From Hydra vulgaris (lineage: Eukaryota; Cnidaria; Hydrozoa; Anthoathecata; Hydridae): a DNA stretch of 64,000 nucleotides. Of the stretch, positions 11,993 through 59,489 are shown one piece after another. Where the stretch lies: positions 10,269,001 through 10,333,000 of the forward strand of contig NC_088921.1 in NCBI RefSeq assembly GCF_038396675.1, given 5' to 3'. Position 1 is the first letter of the stretch; each line of letters starts with the position of its first letter. Made by a program: the position numbers and the translations under genes. The notes under the pieces are model-generated. The model made no database searches. It saw nothing but the letters and a program-made list of their open reading frames with translations, and had not been told where the DNA came from.

Positions 11993-13397
11993 GTACATAT
12001 ATCAAAAAATCGCCTAAGTTTGGTCACTTAAGCTTTGAACATTTATTTGTCATGCATAATTGAAAAAATTGTAATTTTTTTTCCCTGAAACTCATAGAAA
12101 ATTATATTGATAATTGATATTTAGAAAAATAAACAATAAAAACTAGTATTTAATATTTAATTTAAAATGAAAACATCTACTTTGACCGAACTTTCAATAC
12201 CATCTCAAGTTCGGCCGCTATATAAATAATAATAACGTATCACAAACTTAACGTCACAAAAAACGAAAACTAATTTTTAAATGTTGTTTTATTTTAAAAT
12301 TATGATATAAATTCAGGTATCACCAATAACTAAGGAGGGTGTCACCCCGGGCTCAAAAAAAAAAAAGCTTTTTAAGGCAACAAAGAAAACAAGAAGGAGC
12401 ACATAAAAAATGCCTTTTTAAATATAAGTAGTAATATTTTCAATTTTTATTGTAATTAGTCAACAATTTTATTACTTTGGCCGTTATCACATTTGCTACG
12501 TCACTGGTTAATAATTTTAAAAATATATTTTTCAATTAATTTAAAAGGTTTGTTTAATTAACAAAAAACACAACTTTGCTTAAAATAAGCTTTGTATGTT
12601 TATTGGAAATTCTTGTACGTATCGTTGACCATAGTAGAACAGCAAGATCCACACAACCAATCGTCACAGGATTTGCAACGTATACATATTGTCGTTGAGC
12701 TGTAATTTTATCTCCAAAAAAAATGTCAAAAAGTTGATATTTTTTGGTGATAACTCAAAGAACCGTCAGTTAATTTTGAAATTATGAACAAATTTTTTAT
12801 TTAAATAGAATACTATAGTGTGTATCAATTATTAATTAAAAATGTCAAAATTTACTGGTAAATTTACAGGTAAAGGTACCGGTAAATTTTACATTCGCAA
12901 CACTCATCAACATTTCACAATATTGCTGCTAATTGTCTCCTTCGTTGTTTATCCGTGAATGACCGAAGTTAGAGTATTTCAAAATTTCACAAATTATAAT
13001 AAAAAAATTAGTTAATTTTCAAAAATTTACAATTTTTTTATAAATATAATTAACTTGGTGATTCTTAATAATACTAAGATTAAATTTGATCGTTTATTTT
13101 AATAATTTGCTTATTTTATATTATAACAGTATACATTTTTTCAAATTATTGTTTAGCTAAAGAATTGATTCAGCAGGTTGCATATAAACATTATACATTA
13201 ATTATTTTTTTTTATAGATTCATATTGACGAACTAATTACAAATATTATTTGAGAAAAAAAGTTTTTAAAATTTGAGTTTTGCATGCTTCTTTTATATTT
13301 TTTCTTAAATGACCGAACCTTTTTACGGTTTTCATATTTTTTCTTAAATGAACCAACCTTTTTACGGTTTACACATGCTGACCGAGCGATTTTACAG

Positions 13398-16691
<3,294 letters not shown>

Positions 16692-16779
16692 ATTTCATCT
16701 ATACAACACCTAGAAAGTTGGTTACTGTTACTTGTTTAATTTGTATATTGTCAATAACAAGATAATGATGGTCTACTTC

Positions 16780-17700
16780 TTCTAGTACTAAAAGGTCTGT
16801 AACTTTTTTTGGAAGAATATAAGTTTTATTTTTTAGATCTCGTACTTAAAGATAATGTACTTATAAATGGACCTGATGAGTTTATTGCACGTGTAAATAC
16901 ATCAAATAAATTTTCTTCTCTTGAGCACTTGTTAGTTATGTAATTATGTTAATTCCTGGATTTTTTTAGGATCCTTCTGCTCTTGGCTAGTCGATTCTCA
17001 ATCCCAAATTTCTTAACATCAAGAGGTGTATACGTTTTTTTGCTTCAGCGAACATTTGTTTATATCCCTTAATTAAGCGCCAAACCTTTAGTTCAATACG
17101 ATAGGCAATATGTAGTTAGCATTCAAAAAATCGAACCCAACGATGTAATGGTGACAGGCCATGTACAAGAGCATCTTTTTTTGCATTGAATTTTTTGAGT
17201 TATTTTATATCACTCATCTCATTAGGTGTTGCTTCACAAAAAGGACAGCATTGCATAGATGACTTGTCTGTGATGAACGCCATAACTTTCCCATCTATCA
17301 TACTCAAGATAAATATAAAAAACCACAAAAAAAAATTGCCACTTCGCAAATCCACTCTAACAGGATTCAAAAGTGATATTTCTTTTTCTATATCTTATTG
17401 ATTTTAAGGTCTCATTTTTTTCTTTTGTAAGCTCCATGTAGATAGGTCGACAGAATCTTATAATTTGAGTGTAAGATTGAGCCACATTAAATTTTTTGTG
17501 TTATTGTATAATTTTAGCTGCAATAGCGTTGTCGCTACTGTTATTAAATCTGAATTACTATCATCGACGCAATCCATGCTTTGATGAAACTTAGGGTTTC
17601 CAGAAATTTTATCTAGTCCCCAAGGAACTCAATAATATTTCAACCTTTATTGTTCTCTTTCAAATGCTTCAAAATAGTTGCTTTATTTAAATCAACTAAT
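16780..17700 (-). pseudogene. Decayed transposase-like gene (family also seen at 58.97-59.48 kb)
   Basis: Read on the minus strand from 17700, several frames give in order NVAQSYTQIIRFCRPIYMEL, SMIDGKVMAFITDKSSMQCC followed by PFCEATPNEM (a Cys-x2-Cys-type zinc element), LVHGLSPLHRWVRFFEC, and AYRIELKVWRLIKGYKQMF. This order ('RFCRP', 'C.FC.A.P', 'SPLH.W.R..E') recalls a repetitive transposase-like family. I do not assign a superfamily. Stops occur every few dozen codons and frames change at least three times, so the relic is old. Confidence 0.55.
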
Positions 17701-18399
17701 CTTTTGCTTGTGTTCTTCATGAGAGCCTTTATTTCTACTTTGAAAAACTTTTTTGTTGTAGTTATTAAATTTGAATATATTTCATCGCATCTAGTAGTAT
17801 TTTTTTACGACAGAAATGGGTGGGTTTCTTTCAGTAACAACAAGAAAGAATTAAGCTGTTTCTATCTTTACTAAATCAAAGTCTTATTTTTACAAAAGGT
17901 TATTTAAATTTATATTGGTTAACGACCCACAAATTACCCTCAAGAATTGCAGTTTAAAAACCGCTTAACTATTATAAATTAAGAGTTATTATAATCACAA
18001 ACCACATAGTCGTAATCAAATCTTCTATAGCATTCCGCAATAATTTTACAGAATAGTATTTATAGACCACAGGCCATCGATCTTTATCGTTCAGTTTCGT
18101 AGTGCAGTAATGAGCTCTAACCGTTTTACAAATTATTTCGCGTTTTAAGGTATAATAAATTGATATTTAAAATTTCTCAACTTGTAATCGCGCAGTTTTT
18201 AAGTTATTGCTCTTTTAAATTTTCAAACTTTAACCTTATCGTGTGTTTCGATTTCTCTGCGCCATATTTTTTTTTGTCGATTTATTGCTTGTGTATTTTA
18301 CAAAATACAATAAACTCTAAAAAAAACTTTAAAATGATGTTCGACAAATTACACCACAACACAAAATAAATAATTTTTTTTTCATTAACCATAAACAAA
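17700..18399. other. Region upstream of the CXC-domain gene
   Basis: AT-rich, with no recognisable coding content. It must hold the promoter of the plus-strand gene starting at 18400, but no convincing TATA box or initiator stands out against this composition. Confidence 0.4.
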
Positions 18400-30534
<12,135 letters not shown>

Positions 30535-30608
30535 ACCAAATTCATTACTTCTAAGTAATAATTTTTAATTTTTGTATTTACGTATATTTTAAAAGGCTTT
30601 TTCGAAAA

Positions 30609-30614
30609 GAATAA
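30609..30614 (+). terminator. AATAAA polyadenylation signal of the CXC-domain gene
   Basis: AATAAA lies about 75 nt after the stop codon. The motif is common by chance in DNA this AT-rich, so support comes from position only. Confidence 0.4.
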
Positions 30615-31890
30615 AATTTTAAAATATTGTTCAACTGTCTAAATCGGTTATGAATCGATAAAATCGCTGTTTTTACACGATAATAACACGTTAGTGCGAA
30701 ACTTTTCTTTAATAATATTTTTTAATTTTTATTTTTCTTAAAACCAATCAAAATTGCTAATCCAATTACTGAAAAAAAAAAAAAAATTAATAGTTAACAG
30801 CTAAAATCGATAAAAATCGACAGATCGTTTTAATGGTTTTTTAAATCTCGACATAGAAAAAACTGCGGGTTTTTGAACTGAGAAATTTTTAGTTTATAAT
30901 CTTAACACCTTAAAACGCTCATTTGCATCAAAATTTTTTAGTGCTCACGACTGCACCACGAAAATTGATTTTATAGCACCTTTTTATGCTTTGGCCTACG
31001 GTCTATTAGTTATAATGATGCATTTTGTAATAAACGAATGTATTAAACAAGAACGCATTGCAAAAAATTGCAATAATCGGAGCATGGGAATAAAATACTC
31101 TGGTTTACCCCCTAGCCCAAATGCGAGGGCAATGAGTTATTAAAATATTTTAATTTATTATCTTATACTAAATTCAAATTCATCGATAGATTTCAAATTT
31201 CTTAAAACTATCTATATATTATATTGTTCATATGTTATGACAATTCTGGATCCAACACTTATTAAAGATGCAAAAAAGAAATATTGTAAAAAAACCTTGC
31301 GTCACTAAAAAACAATTATTTCAAAAAAGGGCAAGAAGGTGCGGCATTACATTTTTCATTAAATTTTTCTTGAGCAAATTTAGCATCAACAAATGCTGAG
31401 ACCACCTAATAAAGAATTGTAAATCAGTTTTCCTGCTCTACTTAAGTTAAAGTATCCTATTATTTTGCAATACTTTTTCATATTTTGGACTTTCACGACG
31501 ACATTCGTTATACTTTTTTTAACTTAAATTATCTAAAACTAATCTCAATGACTTTCCAATCAATGTATAAATGTCTAAGAAAATATAAAAATTATTTATA
31601 CATAAATCGGTCGGAACATTACCCACAAAACTCGTCTTGGACGACCTTTTTGACAAAAAAATTTCACTTTGTAACTAAATATCTCGTTATTGATATATTT
31701 TAAAAGTTTGATATTTTCACATTTTCATCTTGAATGCCTTAGCAAATGAACTCACCACATAAAAAATCGTAAGAAGTATAAAAAATTTCAATTTTGGCCA
31801 CACAACGTTCCACTGCGCACTGTGCAGTGGTTTTAATTGCTTTTTAAATAAAAACAAAATATAGTAAAACTTTTTATTATTTTAACAAAA

Positions 31891-32461
31891 GGGGAGAGTG
31901 GGATAATGGCAAACGCGGGGTAACTCCGAGCATGGTAAAAACACCACTAAAGGAAAATAAATTTGACAATTTCTTTTTACCTGCTGAGTGGGAATCCTCA
32001 GTTCCAGACGTGAAGTAGTGCAATGAAGCTACAATTGTTATTCACTATAATTTGATTTTAACTTTTTTCAATAATTTTATGCAACTTTTTTCTTGAGTAA
32101 CATTTTGTTGCAGCTTCTGTGGATATAAAACCACTCCTTTTTGTTGTTGTTGTTGTATAGTATAGTTTTTGTACTAAGTTATTACAATTAGAATTTTATT
32201 TGTTATTACACAACGGTGTTTGTGATTGTCCCCCGGTGTGTTCGGAATTACCCCATGTACGTAGGGTAATTCCGAACACCAATGGTTTTAATTTTGTCAA
32301 AAATTTTTATTTTATAATAAGATTTATAAAAAGTTGCTTTTGAGGATTTGGTGACTGAATAGTTAAACTAATTGATTAGCAATAAATGTGATCAATTTTG
32401 TCTAACTGGTGTCTTTAATTAACAATCCCGCTTAAGTGTTCGTCATTACCCCACTCTCCAC
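31891..32461. mobile_element. Non-autonomous DNA element (MITE-like) with TIRs and a central palindrome
   Basis: GGAGAGTGGGATAATG (31893-31908) is inverted at 32444-32459 with one mismatch. In the middle, GTGTTCGGAATTACCC (32238-32253) pairs perfectly with 32264-32279. 'GGTAAT.CCGA' and 'GTGTTCG' themes recur in both ends and the centre. No ORF is present. A target-site duplication is not obvious. Confidence 0.65.
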
Positions 32462-33945
32462 TACTGAATATCTTTCTTTAAATTCAAAAAAATTAAATTC
32501 AAAAACAATTGTAATTTTATTGTTTAAAGGTTTGAGTAAATAAAATTGAAAAATAAATATTTTTTTTTGTTGTTGCATAAAACAAAGTAGTACTGTTTCA
32601 ATAAAAAGTGGCTTAAAATTTGAACTTTTATTGATAAGTTTGTTAATAACGAATCATTATATTCGAAAAATTAGTTCTAATTGTCAGATTGGCATTTTTT
32701 TTACTTAATGTTAGTTTGTTGAACTTATTTAAAGTGCTCATATTACCAAGTCTGGTCTGGGTTATATAAGCATTTTTGCTACTTTTTTAAAACCTCTGTA
32801 TTTTTAAGAAAAAAAATCGGGTACCCAAAAATTAATGTAGACAATGAGTAGTGATCCCTAAAATTTGTTTATTCGCTAAAATTTTGGATCCATCATTATC
32901 ATTTTTTTTTAAATTTCAATTTTCGCTTAAGGTGCTCATAATGCCCTATTCTGTCATAAGCACAGATGTAACGAAAATAGTTTAACAAAAAGTTAACAAT
33001 ATCAACTCTCAAATAATCTCAGATTTCGAAAAACAATTTTAATAACAAAATTTCGACGAAAAGTCTATTGCTATTAAAAAAGTCTGTTTTTAATTCTTTC
33101 TGAAAAATCTTCATCTTGTAACTCTAAGTTTACTATGTTTAAGTTGTTCTGTTATTTTATGTGATGTTAGGGGGCATCCATAAAGTACGCACGCAGTAAA
33201 ATCACTGATTTAGAACCCCCTTACCACTGCATCTTTTTAACCCCCTCTTCCTCTGCGTACTTACGTATTATTAATTAAAAAATAACGTCTTTTTAAACCC
33301 GGCGCGAAAGTTTTTTGAAACATTAAAAACAAAAATTTTAATCAATTCCACGTTTCATTAGCCAAATTCATTTGACGCGGTCCGCACACTTATGTTTACG
33401 ATGTAGGGGAAAATAAGAAAAAAAATGGTAGCTTCTCAGTTTGATAAAAAATTAAAAACAAGTGTTCTACATCCTAATATTTATACTTTTTCTGGCTAGA
33501 TTTTTAAAATGCTTTAATTGATTTGTTCTTCTGCTTTATGCTTTATAAAAATTTTAAATCAAAAGATTCTAATGGTCTACTCAAAATACTATCGTTTACC
33601 AAGATTAAAAAGTGTACAAAAAACCTAAATAAAGTTGTTTAAAACAAGTTTATAAAAAGAGATAAAATACAAACATTTTGTCAGACATTATTATTCAAGT
33701 TAAACAATATGGAAAAAGATTAGCTAAAATAAAAATTGAATCAATCATAAAAACAAAGTGATATGCTGAAACAAAAATACAATTCAGCAAAAAGAAAATT
33801 ATAGTTATAAAAATTATAATAGGAACCCTTCATATATACAAGTTCAAAAATAAAATTTTCAAAATATTTAAATTGCTTTTATCTCGAAAAAATTACAATG
33901 GGAACAAACTTTAAGTTTTTTATAAATTTTCTTAATGGTTTTAAC

Positions 33946-33981
33946 ATAACAAAACCAAATTGCCAAATTTGGTTTTGTTAT
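33946..33981. repeat. Perfect hairpin: 16-bp stem, 4-nt loop
   Basis: ATAACAAAACCAAATT pairs perfectly with AATTTGGTTTTGTTAT around GCCA. Confidence 0.85.
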
Positions 33982-34224
33982 ATTTAATATAGCGAAAATA
34001 GATTGCAAAACTTGATTGATCAATTTTTAACATAGCGAAATTAGCTTGCAAAACTTGATTTCAAGATAATTTCAGTTTTTCATTATCTTCCAACCATGTA
34101 TTGAATTTTCTGTTTCTTCAACAATGACTAATAAAGTATTATTTGTTAAATTTAAAAACGTTTGATGTATTGGTCTCTAGCAGGTATGATTTAAAAACAT
34201 TAAGTTTTGTATCTGCACACTCAA

Positions 34225-34600
34225 TCTGTAGCTGGCATTGAAAATAACATTAAGGAAAATTTTCTACTAGTTGTTCATGGCCCAACGCATTCAACACAGC
34301 TTTGAGTTTTCTAGTCTAACAAACTTCAATCAGGGTTACATATCTTTATCAAGGCTACAACCATATTTACGGTTCATTAGGTTAATAAAGTATACGCATT
34401 TTTCAACTTTTGCTTTGGAAAGAAGTTTTCAAACAATTTACCTTTTCGAATATTTTCAAAATGGCCTAGGCCTGGTGTAGAAACCTAGTTTTATATTTAA
34501 AAACAATCCAATATAATATAAAACTTTAAAAGTTTCCCAAAAAAAACCAAGTAAATTAGAAAGTCAACAGCTGTACAGTTGGCAGTCAGCTGTAATTTTA
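34225..34600. repeat. Dispersed ~376-bp repeat, copy 1 (copy 2 at 42877-43251)
   Basis: It begins CTGTAGCTGGCATTGAA and ends with CAGCTGTACAGTTGGCAGTC followed by AGCTGTAATTTTA, itself an imperfect palindrome. The two copies are about 92% alike by eye. A minus-strand frame keeps a short open stretch in copy 2 (VEKCVYFINLMNNKYGCSPD), so the repeat may include a piece of an old coding element. Confidence 0.85.
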
Positions 34601-34651
34601 TGTTTTCTAAAATCATGCCACTATTTTGTGTTTTGTTCTAAGTTTATTAAC

Positions 34652-34695
34652 CTTAGTAACCGCATGGCTCGTTTTGGAGCCATGCGGTTACTAAG
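34652..34695. repeat. Perfect hairpin: 19-bp stem, 6-nt loop
   Basis: CTTAGTAACCGCATGGCTC pairs perfectly with 34677-34695 around GTTTTG. The stem is unusually GC-rich for this region. Confidence 0.9.
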
Positions 34696-35149
34696 ATCAA
34701 TATTTACAATACCAGTGTCAAAACGCTCTCTATTAATGAGAAATTTGTTATGCTTTTTAAACTGTTACAAGTGCTTTGTACATGAGTATGTTCAGTGTTA
34801 TTTAAAATGATATTAGTGACACTTTTGGTATTATTTTTAAAAGTGTAATTTTTCTTAAAATATCACTATTATTTGAATCTTCTGTGAGTTTATTGATATA
34901 GAGGTCAATGCTTTCAAATTTAGTGTTATCTATGTGAAGTATAATTAAATCAAATAATTAGGTACTAAAACAAATACAATCTGATAAAACAAAGGCAGTT
35001 CTTTGTAACTATTTATAATGTAAATGTTGACAGACAGATGGTTTGCGTTTAAATTTCAATTTAATTAGTACAAAATTAACACGTTACAGATAAACAGCCA
35101 CTTTTATAAAGTGCTATTTCAATTTTAAAACAATTAATGATACATCTTT

Positions 35150-35679
35150 TTAAAAATAGTTTAGTTCTGGATCTGCTGATATAGCAATTATGTCATCTCT
35201 TTTTTTATTATTATTTAAGGACTCTGTTAATTTTAAAAAATGGTTACACTTTGTAACTGTTCTGTGCAAGATAGAGTGAATCTTTTCTTTTATAGTTTTC
35301 ATTGCAGTTAGTAATTTATCATTATTGTGTTTTAAAAAACACAAAAGTGAAAGTAAGCGAAAGTACACAATCTTACTTGAACTAACAGGACAACTGCAAT
35401 GTTCTATTTCAGAATTAAATCAATCAAAAAGTAAGACAACTAATCTCAAATAGCGACTATATAATTTTATACTCTTAGATTTAATGATTTAATTTTCACT
35501 TCGTAGCATTCTTTATGCTTTTTCAGGAAGTCCTTCCTTTTTATGGTCACAATATCTGTAAATGACATCTCCACTAATTTTCTTATCGTAAAATATCTTG
35601 TTTGATGACCATTCAGCTTTAATTTTAGGTATTTTAAGTGAGACTGCAGTGAAAATACAGGTTTGCTATTCAATAACAA
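35150..35679 (-). CDS. Two unrecognised open segments, possibly exons of one minus-strand gene
   Basis: The segment 35644-35467 follows an acceptor-like TTTTCACTGCAG and reads LKYLKLKLNGHQTRYFTIRK, then VEMSFTDIVTIKRKDFLKKH. The segment 35401-35150 follows ATTGCAG and reads CPVSSSKIVYFRLLSLLCFL, then MKTIKEKIHSILHRTV, ending in DPELNYF and a stop. Residue composition is protein-like and free of TA or poly-A artefacts, but I recognise no family. The only donor I see after the first segment (GTATAA) does not match the phase of the second. It could be a relic of a mobile element. Confidence 0.25.
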
Positions 35680-36317
35680 TATTCAATAGCCTATTAGGCT
35701 TTAGTTTAATTTTTAGCTTTAAATAACATAAATACATTTGCGTTTTGTTTCGCAGTTCCTCGAAAGTACCAAATCATTTACAGTACCATTTACGTTTTTA
35801 ATCATAATGAATTAGGAACTAATAGCAGCAGCAACGGTATTGGTTAGTTTTTTTTTTTAATAACAAATTTTTTTTAATAACAAAGTTTACTTTTTCCCTA
35901 CATCGAATTAATTTCGAGACCAGGCCTCTGAAATGAATTCGGCTAATAAAACATTCTATTACATAACATAATAATGATTTTTCTCTAACTCGTGAATTTT
36001 ATTGCTTTCGTTAAAAAAAAAAAATCAAGTTTGAGGAGAAATAGAAAAACAAGCGCCGGTAAACCGCCCCTAGTACGCGCTAGTACGTTTTTGAGTAACC
36101 CCACCTCCCCCCATAAACTGTACCATGGAAATTTCATATAAATTCTATTAGAAATAAATACTCAAAAATCTCTTCTATGCTAAATAGAGAGTGACTATTC
36201 GTTAATACAAAGTCTTTAAAAAGTATACTTTTTATTTTTATTATGCTATAAATAGTGACCATTTTTTAATACTAAATCTTATATAATATGAATTATATAC
36301 TTTTTATTTATTAATGG

Positions 36318-36557
36318 TTGTCTTACCTACTGCAATATTGCTTGAGAAACTACTTATTTCAGTTAACTAAAGAATTCAAAAAAATAAACACTAAACAAAA
36401 AATCGTCCCCAGGATTTTATTTGGCGTTTACAAAAAGGTTAATTACGAAACTCTTTTTAGGAAACTTAATGCCCTTAATCTTTATAAACTTAATATACAC
36501 CAAGTTTTACTATTCATGATTAAAACAAAACATGGTACATCTTTATTTATCTCTTAG
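36318..36557 (+). pseudogene. LINE ORF2 C-terminal fragment
   Basis: The reading KKINTKQKIVPRILFGVYKK, LFRKLNALNLYKLNIHQVLL and FMIKTKHGT matches the stretch that follows the reverse transcriptase in CR1/Jockey-type non-LTR elements ('Q.K..R.I....L...L..LN...LNI.QV..FM.K'). Nothing of the RT core is present, so this is a truncated insertion. Confidence 0.55.
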
Positions 36558-37287
36558 AAATATTGTTATAATTTATTTAGTTAAGAAACAGTTTTCTTCA
36601 ATTAACACGTTTAATTTAATTTTATTACAAAAGAAACTTTTTTAAGATGTTAACATTTTGAAATTTATGTCTATTTATTAATTTACAATTAAGTAAACAA
36701 CGTTATTTGTAACTTAAATGAAACTTTTATTTCCGAACAAAATAACTTCGAAAAAAAATTCTACAAAACTTTCGAACTTTTTTATTTTGACAACAAAAAT
36801 CGTTTGAAGAAACAAATGGCGAAATCCTTAAATTTTTAAAATAGTTGTTCATGAACATAAATATATTTAGTAAATCGAAAATTAAAATAATTCAATTTCT
36901 TCAATATTATAAAATATATTTAATATTTTATTTAAAAAATATATATTAAACATATTCCACAAAAATGTTAAATATATAAAATATTAAACAAAAGATTTCC
37001 ACATAACGTTATTAATATTTTCAAATTTTTTAAAACCTCAAAAAAATTTACTCTACGTCTATGTTATTTAAAATTCAATTAATAAAAAAAGAAAACGAAA
37101 ATAATTCTAGTTTTTATTTATTTATTTATAACTATATATCTTATTATATTCATTTAATAAATATTATAATTAATGTTAATTAAACTAAAATCTTAAACAT
37201 TGATTTAAGAGGTTGCTGAAAAAATGTAAAAACTTTTTAGTATGTTGCATTACTATAAATATATATTGAAAGAAATAATTATGTTGC

Positions 37288-37333
<46 letters not shown>

Positions 37334-37598
37334 CAATAATAATAATAATAACAATAATAATAATAACAATAATAATAATAACAATAATAATATATAAAAT
37401 AATTGATTATTTTACTATTACTAATATTTAAAAATAAAATTAATTATATTTTATAAATTTAAACTTTTAAACATTAAAAATATAAAACATTAACAAAACA
37501 AAATTATTAAAACTAATTCATATATTTTAATTATAAAATAATATATTAAATATTTCATTTATTACTTTATAATTATTGTTTATATTTTATTTAAGATA
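36558..37598. other. Very AT-rich DNA 3' of the NLR gene
   Basis: No gene is seen. It includes the (AAT)n array at 37289-37394. The NLR transcript must end in here. Several AATAAA-like signals exist on the minus strand but cannot be ranked. Confidence 0.5.
37289..37394. repeat. (AAT)n microsatellite with AAC interruptions
   Basis: About 105 bp of AAT triplets with scattered AAC variants. Confidence 0.95.
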
Positions 37599-57647
<20,049 letters not shown>

Positions 57648-57675
57648 TTTGATGTTTCTAAAAAAAAAAAATTAA
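57648..57675 (-). promoter_or_regulatory. 3' splice acceptor just upstream of the NLR start codon
   Basis: On the minus strand a run of eleven T plus AG is followed by AAACATCAAA and the ATG. So strong an acceptor so close to the start implies a 5'UTR intron or spliced-leader addition. Confidence 0.5.
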
Positions 57676-57683
57676 TACATACT

Positions 57684-57692
<9 letters not shown>

Positions 57693-57755
<63 letters not shown>
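57693..57755. repeat. (TA)n microsatellite
   Basis: About 60 bp of pure TA, about 45 bp upstream of the NLR start. Confidence 0.95.
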
Positions 57756-57762
<7 letters not shown>

Positions 57763-58185
57763 TAATTGCATTGCAGCAACATCTTCTTTATTTTGATTTA
57801 TAGCATTTATTTGCCATTTTATAAAATTTTTTATTTATTAAATAGTGTTAAAACTTTTATCGAACAATACACTATAGTGGCTGAAGTGGTTAGCTCTATG
57901 AATGGAAAATACCAAAAATCTTACTTTGGACTACAAGCAATCTTTTAAAATTTATTTACATTGTAATACGCCTATTGAGAATTTATGTTAAATAATATAA
58001 TTGCAGTATATTATGGAATCGTAACTTTAGCTTTAATTTGCAAACTTGTGAAATTTCAGATTCTTGAATGCTATACTTAAGTGAGGACTTTGCTTGGTAC
58101 TGCAATTATTTTAACTGTTGCAAAGACATTAAGGCAATAAAATATTCGTCAAGGAAATGGAAGAAAAATAGCTACAACTTTTTTT

Positions 58186-58425
58186 TTTCTTTTCTTTTTT
58201 TTATTCACCTCCGAGAAGGCCGAGAAGGCCACTACAGATGAGGAGGCTACTTAATAGTGGTTATAACCCTCTCTCAACTCTATAACTCCGAAACACGAAC
58301 CTTGACGAACAAGGCCGCTGCGCGGAGAAACAAGTTGAGCGCGGTACTACCAGGGACGTGGTGGGGATCGAACTCTGAACCTCTCGCTTATGAAGCGAGC
58401 GCTTTACCACTACACCACTACCGCA
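58186..58425 (-). repeat. tRNA-derived SINE, copy 2
   Basis: Nearly identical to copy 1 (48340-48574) and in the same orientation, with the tRNA-like head at 58425-58355 (anticodon-position CAT at 58392-58390) and an A-rich tail at 58186-58205. Confidence 0.88.
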
Positions 58426-58969
58426 TTTTACTAACTACTAGCACATAAATTTTTTCTTTACTTTTACTTATTAAGGGAAAAACTTCTTAAAATATTCTTA
58501 AGTAAAAAAAACTTTTTTATGAAATTTATAGACTTTTTTTTTTATTTATAATCATTTACAAAAAAGGACCTTTTTTAGTTTTATTTAAAACAATTTGAAG
58601 CAAAAAAACTCACGATGCGTTGCTCAAATACTAAATGAGGAAATAGGCTTTTAAATAAAGGATTCAACATATTGAACTGATTATTTCACAAGACGTCGAA
58701 TTTTTGTTTCTATTTCTATATTTAAAAGAAAAATATTAGGTTTCTATATAAAAAAAGTTTTTCGTATTTTTTTCAATTCATCTGGACTAATTTTAGATTA
58801 TTCCGGAAAACTACATTAGTCTGGATAATTTTTTTCATTAAACCGAAAGTGCCGATATTTATATAATTTTATGAATTAAATCAGAAACACAATTTAATAA
58901 TAAAATGTCATTGAAAATAATAAAAAAATCTGCTATGATCTGATTCTTCGCTTTTTGGTTTTTTAAAAG

Positions 58970-59480
58970 TTCCTCAACGTTCTATTCTAATAGATGTTTT
59001 TAATTACTTGTAGCTATGAAAATAGCCATTTTTTAACTCATTGCAGAACAGCTCATCAGTTCTTCATTTAGTTCATGGTCTTTCTTTTTCTTTTTATACT
59101 TCCTAGAATAGTTAATTTATATCTGGTCTTGAAGATGTGCTATTCATATCAATAAGTAAATCTCGAAACAACTTAATCATTCTGATATCCTAGTTTAAAT
59201 TTCCCCCTTTCACGATCGGATAATTATAAAATTTGCGAGCAACATTTTCAGTATTGGTTGTGCCACTTCCTTTCCTGACAAAAGAAACCCATATTTTCAA
59301 TTGTATCTTGAATAAATGCTGGAATTTTTTTTTGCTTTCAATAAATTCTTAACTCTTTTGTGAATATTTTTTCCTTGCTTTACTGCTAAGAGTTTACAAG
59401 CAGTATTAAAAACCCACTCCATGCAGCGCATCCATAAATAAAGACTGCAAATTCCAAGTTTTAAAACTTGCTTGCTTAAA
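58970..59480 (-). pseudogene. Decayed transposase-like fragment (same family as 16780-17700)
   Basis: Minus-strand frames give WMRCMEWVFNTACKLLAVKQ, GKNIHKRVKNLLKAKK, IWVSFVRKGSGTTNTENVAR and DIRMIKLFRDLLIDMNSTSS in order. The 'W.R..E' block corresponds to SPLHRWVRFFEC in the 16.8-kb copy, and the 'GSGTTN..N.AR' block follows it in the family. Frames change at least twice. Confidence 0.5.
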
Positions 59481-59489
59481 TTTTTTTAT

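Larger units (their letters stand above)
30615..34224. other. Intergenic region between the CXC-domain gene and the LINE tail
   Basis: No coding exon is recognisable. It contains a foldback-like fragment near 31158-31205 (CATCGATAGATTTCAAATTT, related to 11550), a TIR-bearing element (31891-32461), a GGGGGCATCCATAAAGTACG motif near 33172 with an inverse-like GCGTACTTACGTA near 33260, and a hairpin at 33946-33981. Confidence 0.5.
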
